In this document: in pieces, positions 39,988-52,697 of the stretch
Numbering within the stretch: position 1 is the stretch's first letter
Layout of the letters: each line of letters begins with the position of its first letter
Source of the DNA: Rhodamnia argentea
Lineage: Eukaryota > Streptophyta > Magnoliopsida > Myrtales > Myrtaceae
Direction: 5' to 3'
Assembly (NCBI RefSeq): GCF_020921035.1
Contig: NC_063160.1
Location: 17,635,095-17,699,094, forward strand
Length of the DNA: 64,000 nucleotides
Made by a program: the position numbers and the translations under genes
Notes under the pieces: model-generated
What the model was told of the DNA's origin: nothing
What the model saw: the letters and a program-made list of their open reading frames with translations, nothing else
Databases searched by the model: none

Positions 39988-42065
39988 TCGCAAAACCAAG
40001 ATTCTCCACGCTAGGTTTGTAAATTTTATGGACATAATTCTTATTATTTGAAAGTGATGCGAATTATTGAGTTACTCTCTACAACACCTATGAATTTACC
40101 ATATATATCACTTTACATGAGATGAGATCCCTAGCTAGTATCACTAGCAATATTAGCATTAAAGGAAGTTTCGAGTGTACTTACCTAAAATAAGTGTGAT
40201 TGCCGAAAACAGAAGAAAGATGCTTTACCTCCGTCTTTTCTACCAAAGTTTTTACAAATTAAAGGCATCTTTTAACATTTCTTTGGGGTAAATTACCAAA
40301 AAAAAATCCTAAGCATATTACAATAGTGCCGATTCAATCATAAATCTTTTGTATTTATGACGATTCAGTCTATCCGGCCAACTTTAACAGGTTAAGGTGG
40401 GCATGGACGCCGATGCTAACGTGAACAATTTTTAATAATGTTTTAATAGTATTTTGATTTTTTTTATAATTATTATTTTTTCTTTTTTCCCCTTTCACTT
40501 TAGGGTTTTTAGGGACTGGTGCATGTGCACTGGGCGAGGGTTGCGGCACCCTCGCACTCGCCAGTACCGGCGTGGGCATCCCAGCCCTAAATCCTTAAAG
40601 TCTAAGAGAAAAAAAGAAAAAGAAAAAAGAACAATTATAAAAATTCAAAAAATTATTAAAATATTGTTAAAATTGTCACGTAAGCGCCGCATTGGAGCCG
40701 ATTGGCATCTACGTCGGAATGACCGAATTGACATAAATGCAAAAAAGTTTATGACTCAATTGAAAAGAAAAAATTTAGGATTTTAGTTAGCATAATTACA
40801 ATAATTTTAGGATTTTTTGGGTGATTCTCTTAGAAATAAACAAATAGAGAGAGGCTAAGGGTGGTTGAGCTGCCTCCGGCGGGGCTTTCCTCCTTTGCGT
40901 GTAGACCGAAGATGACATTAGATGACGATTGGTTTATTTATTTTTGTAATATCCTATGTTTGATGATTGGTTGCACATCCACTTTTCTAAAGATCGTACC
41001 CTAGTCCAGTCGCCCCTCCCCTTTCCATCCTTTCGTCGATTTTAGCAAACATGTGAAATTTTCTTGATGAAAAACAAGTGTTGACTTGCACCGCATACAC
41101 TTTGACTTTGGTGTGAAAAAAAAAAAGCTCTAGGGGTTCATCAATGTCCATGCCCAACCAGTGCATCTTTACTGGGTTGGGCGCGGCCGAGTATTAGGGC
41201 ATCAAAACTACCAATTTTATAGTAGTAAATTATATCATATCTCCACATGATTTAGACGGGCGAATAAAATCTTTAGAAAGAGTCATCGGCCTATTTATGT
41301 CTTTTGGATTGATACATAAGGCTCGAGTGGACCCATAAAACCACTCGTGATTAGGTTTATTCTTTCGACCCTTGTACTAGTAGCGGAAGATGATGTATTC
41401 TCGTAATTATGTGTATATTAATGATAATTACTAGTATTTAAAAATCATTCTTATAAAGATAATTTTACAAAACAATTTGAACAAACGTGATCTTAGTTGC
41501 GCCTCCTTGTGTTGTCTCTCGGGGACTCTGAACACGAACTTTCGGACTTCTCTCAGTCGAAAGCTATAAAACTTTTCTCTCTCTCGCTCTCACACTTCCA
41601 TTCCTACTCTCCTCTCTTGAACGACCCAAGTGCAAAGGAAAAGCCCCGTTCTTGCGCGCGCGTTTTTGCTTGAGATCCAGTAAGGCCCAACATCTCCCTC
41701 CTCTCTCTCTCTCTTTCGTTTCCTTGTGTCTGTCTTATTTTTGCAGAATCCTCCTTTGTGTACCCTCTGTTTTCATGGGAGAAAGATGGTTGAAGGGTGC
41801 AAAACCCGATCATCTGTCCATGAAACTACCAATGTTTATACCTTTGCTGTTGAATGTTGAAAACTCTATGATCTGGGCTCTTCATCATCAGTATGTGTAT
41901 GGAACGATATAACCAAAGATATTACCTTTTGCTTCACTTGGGGAATTTAGCCTCAAGCTGGCACCTAGCTTTACCAGCCTTCTCTCTAGAACTAGAACTA
42001 GAACTAGGAGGGTTTGGCAGCCTTATATTTTCGTCTCTCATTGCAGGTGCATTGGTAAATTGGTA
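39988..42065. other. Intergenic region between NHL1 and GARS copy 2
   Basis: Holds NHL1 upstream sequence, an inverted-repeat element (about 40285-40830), AT-rich DNA to 41500, and then the GARS2 leader: a CT-rich stretch at 41570-41730 and a probable leader intron ending at TTGCAG 42045. An AACTAG motif is repeated three times near 41990-42007. Open frames at 41604-41912 are not convincing genes. Confidence 0.5.
40285..40830. mobile_element. Inverted-repeat (foldback-like) element
   Basis: About 545 bp with imperfect inverted ends. The left end reads GGTAAATTACCAAAAAA then ATCCTAA; the right end, reverse-complemented, reads AGAATCACCCAAAAAATCCTAA. Inner arms also pair loosely (GATTCAATCATAAA against TTTATGACTCAATTG). 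A GC-rich core holds a perfect 8-bp hairpin, GCGAGGGT...ACCCTCGC, near 40534-40555. No coding capacity; the target duplication is not clear. Confidence 0.5.
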
Positions 42066-45000
42066 ATGGGTATGGCTTCCACCGCTGTCTCTAGTCTTTT
42101 AGTTTCACAGAAACTTTTCTACAAAGGCTGCAGCTGTATTGGATTGGGATCCTCCATCCCTGGCCTTTCAAGTCGTAAACTTTCTTGCCACCTTTCTTCT
42201 GGTTCATGGAATTTGGGTAAGGTTGCTGCACCTATCAAATGGAACTCAAACCCCCACCTCAAGAATGCTCGATATTTGCCTTCTTCCATCTTCTCTTGTG
42301 CCAATCAGACATCCGAGCCCTCAGTGTCAACTGATTCATCCCACATTGGGGGTGGTGCTGCTGGTAAGAGCTTTTACTGTAAGGTGCTCTTGATTTTGTG
42401 GCTAATTGTCATCTGCTTTAATTCGGTATTTTTCTTTCTTTTCAATGTAAATTTAGGTGCTCTTTTTCAACTTCAAAGTAGTAGACTGTGGCATGATAAA
42501 GAATTAAATCATATTCACATATTTTACATGGGTTCTACTCAATCCAACGGGACAATGTTTATCTCACTTATCTTAGGAGAGGCTTTGTGGACCAGCACCC
42601 GCTTATCTTGGCATTCTCTAAGAAGAGCGAAAAATTGATGTCAGCATTTATACATGTTTTTATCTAAGAAGAACGAAAATTTATGTCTACATTTATTCAT
42701 GTTTTCTTTCGTTTCATCTTCTTTCTGTTTTTCCTTACTGTAGAATAATACTCGGAGGTAATTATTCTCAGTTTCTTTTGCACATCTGTTTCCTTCTGCC
42801 TCTTTTCTTTTCGCAAGAGAGAGTGGTAGTGCTGGTCATTGGTGAAGGAGCAAGGGAACATGCGCTTTGCTGTGCCTTGCGACGATCTCCATCATCTGGT
42901 GCAGTCTTCTGTGCACCTGGAAATGCTGGTATTTCTAAAGCTGGAGATGCCACTTGTGTCTCAGACCTCAATATTGCCGACAGTTCAGCTGTAATTTCTT
43001 TCTGCCGCGAGTGGGGAGTTGGACTTGTTGTGGTTGGACCAGAGGCTCCTCTTGTTGCTGGTCTGACGAATGATTTAGTTGAGGCTGGAATCCTTACCTT
43101 TGGCCCCACAGTAGAAGCTTCTGCACTGGAAGGTTCTAAGGATTTCATGAAAAGCTTGTGTGACAAGTACAACATTCCCACAGCCAAGGTTGTTCTCAAT
43201 TTTTACAATGTAGCTTGAAAATCTTAAGATATGTGCGCATTAGCTGCTTATCTCGGTTTTTTCTTGCAGCGTGAATCTTTACAGAGATGTGCACATTAGC
43301 TACTTCTCTCTATTTGTTCTTCTAAATTTTAATAGCTGAGATTTATAAATGATTTTTCAGTGTTATAAGGACAGCCACAATTAGTTTATGCCTGATGATA
43401 TGTGCTTATTTTTTCATATGCCTTAAAGCATTGGACCAAATGAGGTCATGTGTGTGCTCATTAGCGACATCTTTCTGCTTTGGCTATGCTCTTAGCCAAG
43501 ACGTCTCCTTGCATTCCTCGTGCATTTTGAAGGGAAAGGACCAATAGCTAACCCAGTTTCTGAATCATGGGAACAGTATAAAACGTTTACTGACCCATCT
43601 GCAGCAAAGCAATACATCAAGGAGGAAGGGGCACCAATTGTCATAAAAGCAGATGGGTTGGCGGATGGAAAGGGAGCTATTGTCGCCATGACATTGGAGG
43701 AGGCATGTGAAGCAATTGACTCAATACTGGTTATGGGGGCTTTTGGTTCTGCAGGTTCCAAGGTCATTGTTGAGGAATATCTTGAAGGAGAGGAGGCTTC
43801 TTTTCATGCCCTGGTTGACGGAGAGAATGCCATAGCTATGGAAACTTCTCAAGACCATAAACGAGTTGGGGATGGTGATACAGGGCCTAATACTGGCGGG
43901 ATGGGTGCTTACTCTCCGGCTCCGATCGTAACTCTAGAGCTGCAATCTTTGGTCATGGAGTCTATCATTCTCCCTATTGTCAAAGGGATGGCGGCGGAAG
44001 GTCGCAAGTTTGTTGGCGTTCTCTATGCGGGACTCATGATTGAGAAAAAGTCTGGGTTGCCTAAAATGATTGAGTGCAATGTGCGCTTTGGAGATCCGGA
44101 GTGTCAGGTATGTTAATCGTCACACATACGACTTCAACGAGCTTGGTCATCTTCATAATCAAGCATTATTCTAATTTGGCTGATTTTGCGTGGTCATCCA
44201 ATCTTTCCATTTACTTTAATCTCAAGCCCGATTCTTTGTTTTACATAATTCCTGGTTTCATTGCTCAGTAGTGGCTACGGTTGCACTTACTGAATTCTCT
44301 CATTGACATGTGCATATATGCATACACTGATAGGTAGTCTATTTTTTCCCATGTCGGTGCTTGGTAATGTTCTATTTGTTTTCGTTTACAAATTCAATTG
44401 TCCTCATCGATGGGCTCCCCCAACCCCGTGGCAAGGAGTTGGTTGTGCCACACAATAACCTTTGTTTGGTATTGCACTTATCCTGCAGATCAATAATTAG
44501 CTGATTTTTTCTTCCATGGTTTTGCTCAATAATTTTTGCTTTTCAAACTTCAGTCCTTCCTAGACCTATATATGGCCATCGATCATAGCATTGGTACTGC
44601 CTTGCCTGCCCTACACACATCCCTGCTATAATACAGCACGATATTATGACGAGTTAGTAGTTTTACGAAATAATCTGGACACTGAGTGCATATGCTAGTT
44701 ATGCTGCACTGCCTTTGGTTTCCCCTTTCTTTTAGTGCTGTTGCGTTTATCCATCCATTATTGCTATATTCTTCTTTCACGTATAGGTATTGATGGCTCG
44801 TTTGGAGTCGGATCTGACTCAAGTACTGCTGGCAGCTTGTAAGGGAGAGTTAAGAGGACTGACCCTGGAGTGGGCACCTGGATTTGCCATGGTGGTGGTA
44901 ATGGCAAGTAAGGGCTATCCATCGGCATCCGTAAACAGAACCGCGATTCAGAACCTTAAAGCAGCAGAAGCTGTTGCTCCATCTGTCAAGATATTCCATG

Positions 45001-45206
45001 CTGGAACAACTTTTGACGCAGATGGCAACTTTGTTGCGGGTCGAGGCCGTGTTCTTGGGGTCACTGCCAAGGGGAGGACTTTGGAAGAAGCGCGTCAAAG
45101 AGCTTACCAAGCAGTCGAAACCATCAACTGGCCAGGAGGGTTCTGCCGACGTGACATTGGGTGGAGAGCACTTCCAAAGAAGCAATTCACAGAACAAAGT
45201 GGTTGA
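42066..45206 (+). CDS. Glycinamide ribonucleotide synthetase, divergent copy 2
   Basis: Paralogue of the gene at 32815-36336. Exons are 42066-42363, 42818-43188, 43577-44107 and 44787-45206, giving 539 residues. Exons 2 and 3 have exactly the same lengths as in copy 1 (371 and 531 bp), with the same phases and the same AAG/AGAGAGTGG acceptor. The frame is fully open, yet several family-conserved blocks differ: [11 protein letters not shown] instead of [11 protein letters not shown] (Glu109, Ala111), GILTFGP for GIPTFGP, GLADGKG for GLAAGKG in the ATP-grasp loop (Asp253), [10 protein letters not shown] for [10 protein letters not shown] (Cys390), PSASVNR for PGTYEKG (445-451), and GRGRVLG for TGGRVLG. 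The N-terminus again looks like a transit peptide. Met at 42066 or 42072 is the start; TTG at 42060 is not used. Family membership is certain; full enzyme activity is not. Confidence 0.9.
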
Positions 45207-45598
45207 GCTTCGGATGCAATCTCACCGGGTATTCCGATATGACGAGTTTAGTTTTAGATGTATTTAAGGCAAACTGAGGAATTTCTTAATTTCTTAGCCT
45301 TGATCGAGAAGGTTTTGCGGAATCACTTTTCGATGTGTTTCATTCGCAGTAATTGTTGGTGGAGTAAAGTTTAATGCCGTGGATTGTATAGATACAATGA
45401 AATAAGAGCCTGTGTAGTTAGTGACTAATCTCAATGGTCGTCTTGTCTTGTCAGTAGTATGAGATAGATGAATTCGAGAGATAAATGGTTTATTATGCGC
45501 AAGTACATTAGCAATAAAGATGAAGATATGCAGCGCTACATGTATCGAGGTTAAAACCAGGTATGGATGGGCATAAAGCTCGTGCTTGTCCTTCTCCT

Positions 45599-46255
45599 TC
45601 ACAGGCTAACACTACAGCTCTGCATCAGCCGATACTTAACAGCATTAAAACCAAGTGGAACTCCTCTGTTTTCACTCCCTGTGGGGATATACGCAGGGCA
45701 ATCCACTGAAATGAAGCCTCCGAACGTGAAGAACCCTGGCCTCCACCTCACGTGTCCTTGCAGCTTCACCTTCATGATGACAAATCCGTCGCTCTGGTCC
45801 TGCTTCAATGCGAGGGCGTTGTATGGAGCGATGGGCACGGATACCCCGCACACGAAAGGTGACCACACGTCGACCCCTCCACGACCCTCATAGGTAGGAG
45901 GCAGGCGCGTCGCGGGCGTGATCTGCTGGTCATGGTAAGACATGTGGATGCGAAGGCCGTCGTAGAGGATGGAGTGGCGGTTGCCAAATGGGTTGCGAGA
46001 GGAGACGGTGACCTGGAAGGTGGAGCTCAGGAGGTAGGTTTGGTTGTCACTGGCGATGGAGACGTTGAATGCGGAAATGGTGATGTCTTGGAGGGTGATG
46101 CTGGGTTTGCGTGGACGGAGTACCGCCCATGCAGTAACGGTGGCGGTGGCGGTCGTGAGGACAACAATGAGGATGGTGGAGGTGATGATGAGGAGTCGGC
46201 GGCGGCAGAGCAGGCGGCGCCACCAGGGTTGGTGGCATTTGCATTTTGAGCACAT
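45599..46255 (-). CDS. NDR1/HIN1-like (NHL, LEA_2-type) membrane protein, copy 2
   Basis: Intronless, 218 residues, paralogue of the gene at 39186-39815. It has a Cys-rich basic cytosolic start (MCSKCKCHQPWWRRLLCRRR), one membrane span at about 21-46, and an extracytosolic LEA_2-type domain. Shared with copy 1: SLTLQD-like SITLQDITISAFN, SSTFQVTVSSRNP, DQQIT, CGVSVPIAPYN and the end YRLMQSCSVSL. The NPN motif of copy 1 reads NPF (88-90) here. Its stop codon faces that of GARS2 only 392 bp away, so the two 3' untranslated regions may overlap. A TATA box lies at 46336-46342, about 80 bp before the ATG. Overlapping open frames on both strands here are shadows of this GC-rich gene. Confidence 0.92.
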   Translation of the reverse strand: MCSKCKCHQPWWRRLLCRRRLLIITSTILIVVLTTATATVTAWAVLRPRKPSITLQDITISAFNVSIASDNQTYLLSSTFQVTVSSRNPFGNRHSILYDGLRIHMSYHDQQITPATRLPPTYEGRGGVDVWSPFVCGVSVPIAPYNALALKQDQSDGFVIMKVKLQGHVRWRPGFFTFGGFISVDCPAYIPTGSENRGVPLGFNAVKYRLMQSCSVSL

Positions 46256-46335
46256 AAAGACTCGGTTAATGCAATAATGGTGGTGATGGTGTGAGTAGGG
46301 GGCACTATGCGAATCACCATGTAAACGAGTGGAAC

Positions 46336-46342
46336 ATATATA
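46336..46342 (-). promoter_or_regulatory. Candidate TATA box of NHL copy 2
   Basis: TATATAT on the minus strand, 81 bp upstream of the NHL2 ATG. Motif and spacing only. Confidence 0.45.
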
Positions 46343-46759
46343 GCAATGGTCTCAACGACGGAGCATATTATATAATTATTGAGCACAAATCGCCATTAGG
46401 GAGCGTTGGGAGCAGGAAAAAAGATAACGCAAGTTTGGTAATTGAATGTATAAATCATGCGGGATTGAAAAACAGAAGATGCCTTTCCTTTCGGGCATTA
46501 GTCAGCTGGGGTTAGCTGTGCGAAAATGACCCTGTAAATTAACATACATAATCCATAAAAGTAGAGGGTTGTTTCCAATTCCAACTGCTCCCCCAACAAA
46601 TTTGAGGATGAAGAAGTTCTAGGTCAACGTCCAGCCTCGGCCCTTGGGCCTGTCGGGTCGGGCTGTCAAGGGAAGCCTTGTACCTCTTTGAATGGGCTCG
46701 ACGCCTACGGTTCAGCAAAAAGCCCATTTCACTCGGGTCGAGACACACGGATCGGATGG

Positions 46760-46779
46760 TTCTAGAATGGTGACACGTG
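46760..46779 (+). promoter_or_regulatory. Heat-shock element and G-box of the plastid Hsp70 promoter
   Basis: TTCTAGAA (46760-46767) fits the TTCnnGAA core bound by heat-shock factors. Seven bases later CACGTG (46774-46779, in ACACGTGGC) is a G-box/ABRE core. A CATAAA that could act as TATA follows near 46805, and the gene's ATG is at 47013. Only one two-unit HSE is seen; strong heat promoters usually have three or more. Confidence 0.5.
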
Positions 46780-47012
46780 GCACCACCTAACCCTCTACTC
46801 TCCTCATAAACCCTCGCTCCTCCTCTTTTGGCCCCTCCCCTTCTCTCCCCTTATCTTCTGCTCCAAACTTCCCCCGACGCGAGAGAGAAGCCGGAGCGTG
46901 TGTGTTGGTGGGTGCGGAGCCCCTCCCGTTTCTTCTTCATCCCTCAGACGCACCCCTTCCTCCTCCTCCTTCTCCTCCTCCTCCAATTCCCGTTCTCTCT
47001 CAGTGAATCAAA

Positions 47013-50535
<3,523 letters not shown>

Positions 50536-52214
50536 ACCAATAATTGTGGGTAGGGATTTTTTGGCTGCCTATCATCATGATTAATCATCTCGCGAGAAAT
50601 GAGCTTTTGGAGGTCGGCTTAACTGGCGAATATTGTTCCTGCTCTGCTCTCACTATTTTGGCATACAATGGAGCTCCCAGTCTTAGGAAGAGCATACGGG
50701 GAGTTTCTATCTATGGTTATCAAAGTGAACTTTTGTGATGATCAGGCTCAACACTAGATTTATACTTGGAAATGTCAATATTTCGTGATGCAGATACGGA
50801 TCTGCTACTCTATTATTGTTTTGTTTTTGTTCTTTTAATGGAAACCAATTTTGGCAATCCTCCTATCTTCAACCGGCTATTGGAAATTGTTAATTGATTT
50901 TGTGGAACTTTTACCAGATTTTGTGAGTGTGTCGTCTGCCTCTGGATTTCGTGTGGGAATCCATATTTCCGAGTTACTTAGCCCTGCGAGTTCTGCTCGA
51001 TATTGCCTCCATGTTAGAACTCGATATTGCCTCCATGTATAGCATGAAACTTGCAGCGACCTATTTGCTGCAATATCCCTGACGATGGAGGCTTTAACTC
51101 TCTTCACTTTTAAGGTAGCAGGATGCTAATGCTGAGTGTCGGCAATTTGTGCTTGCATGTGTGTTTGTGTCCTTCTGTGTAGACATAATTACATATTGTT
51201 CTTCGTGGAACATGATTGCACAAGTGTCAATTTTTATCAGTTTCTAGTCTAGTTGTGCCGCGTCATATTGAGTTTGGGTTTTTCTCGTTGAGAATCGCCA
51301 CTACTCCTTTGTCAAGTCATGTAGAAATTAACAATTAACCCGGTTTATGTCGTGCAATATTTTAGTAAACAACATAACATGCCCAATCCTATCCCATGAT
51401 ATCTTGTAGAATGTTCTGTCGAGGGGTCGATTTTGGAAGGATGTTCTGCTTTGTCGAGTAAGTCTTCCTAGATCATCTTCTCGGTGAGTCCATGGTGCTG
51501 TGAATAAAACTTAGGTAAATTTGCCGTTCTCCAATTCAACACTCGACATTGGCAACCTACAAATCCGAGGGCTGACAAGAGGAACGATACAACGGTCGGG
51601 GTCGACAAGCTTGAATGTAACAACAGATATGGCCATCGGCAATGTTCCCGTGCACAAAATTACAGGTGGGCAGGCTTGGTCTAGTCTCTTAAGCCTACTC
51701 AATAGTAAAAGCGAGGCCATTTAATAGCTGAAGTTGACCATGTAGCATTTGCCCACATTATTCCACACTGTCCCTTTTAATTTGGAAAACTATCGATCAT
51801 GAACTAGATGGTTAGGCTCTGCTATATCTTGGGGGACTCTTGGTTTTCTGCAGAAAGAACAAGTAGCAAGAATCGACTGCAGAAGCGAATTGGCCAGACA
51901 AGAAAAGAAACATCTAGTGCCCTTCATCTTTATGTGATATCTCAGAGAATCTTGATTCAGCCTTGAGATTTGCGAAATGAAATACTCTCGTAAATTCACT
52001 GTTTTGCAAAGTGAAATACACTAGTAATAACTGCCGAAACGAACGAACAGTTAATGATGAAAATGTAGAGTTGGGGGATGCAGCAAGACACTGAAGCAGC
52101 AAAAACCTCATCAGCTGCACCAGGGAGGACAGAGAGCGTCTAAGTCTCTCAATACACGCGAGGGACTTTAAAAAGAAAAGTTGCACGTCCATGGCGCCCA
52201 GATGAACAATAAGC
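50536..52214. other. Intergenic region after the Hsp70 gene
   Basis: Begins with the Hsp70 3' untranslated region. A 19-bp unit CTCGATATTGCCTCCATGT occurs twice at 24-bp spacing (50996-51014 and 51020-51038). A 67-codon open frame at 51521-51724 (+) starts MPFSNSTLDIGNLQIRG and has a faint LEA_2-like flavour, but no partner exon or membrane segment is visible, so I do not call it a gene. Nothing else is recognised. Confidence 0.4.
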
Positions 52215-52697
52215 TTAGATTCCCAGAAGTCGCTTGCAGGCTTTAAAGATATTATTGACTCCCCTGTTCTTCTTCTTCTTCTTCTTGGCAGATCCCATTC
52301 CCTCCACACTGCCTTCCTCTTCATCCACCTGCGATGACGACAACGTCACGGATTGGTCATGTATCCGACAATACCTCTCAGAGACTGAAGAAGATCTTCT
52401 CATGGAGAACACTCTCTTCACAATCCCAGCATTCTTCTGCCTGTCGAACCTGAACCCGTCGGAAGCGGCGGAGACCGAGCTGCTTCTACCGAGTATCACC
52501 CCGAATCTCTCCCCATCCGAGTAGTCCTCCTTGTCTTCTTTCTCGGAGCAAGAACTGTCGTCGGGTCTCGCTTCCTCGATCCCCGCCTTGGCAATTGGTT
52601 TCGGAGTCTGAGCAGGAAAAGACGGCAGCAGTTCTGAGAAGTCCACAGATCTCGACTTGCTGGTGCCGAAAGCTCTCATCTTGGAGTAACTGTTCAT
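52215..52697 (-). CDS. Small basic plant protein with RSSSVS motifs, uncharacterised
   Basis: Single exon, 160 residues from the Met beginning MNSYSKMRAFGTSKSRS; an in-frame Met 39 codons upstream exists but its added sequence looks like untranslated leader. Features: SRSVDFSELLPSF near the start (17-27), an acidic Ser/Glu/Asp patch (48-63), GRSSSVSAASDGFRF (70-84), the block FSMRRSSSVSERYCRIHDQ (97-115), a lysine run KKKKKK (138-143) that could act as a nuclear signal, and a hydrophobic-basic end FKACKRLLGI. The two RSSSVS sites look like kinase targets. Proteins with SMRRSSSVSE-YCRIHDQ blocks are, to my knowledge, plant-specific and unassigned. There is no membrane span or signal peptide. 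I am confident it is a gene and cannot give a function. Confidence 0.65.
   Translation of the reverse strand: MNSYSKMRAFGTSKSRSVDFSELLPSFPAQTPKPIAKAGIEEARPDDSSCSEKEDKEDYSDGERFGVILGRSSSVSAASDGFRFDRQKNAGIVKRVFSMRRSSSVSERYCRIHDQSVTLSSSQVDEEEGSVEGMGSAKKKKKKNRGVNNIFKACKRLLGI

Noticed and set aside
42066..45206. GARS copy 2 as a pseudogene
   Set aside because: No stop, frameshift or lost splice site was found over 539 codons. Motif substitutions alone do not show loss of function, so it is kept as a CDS with a caution.
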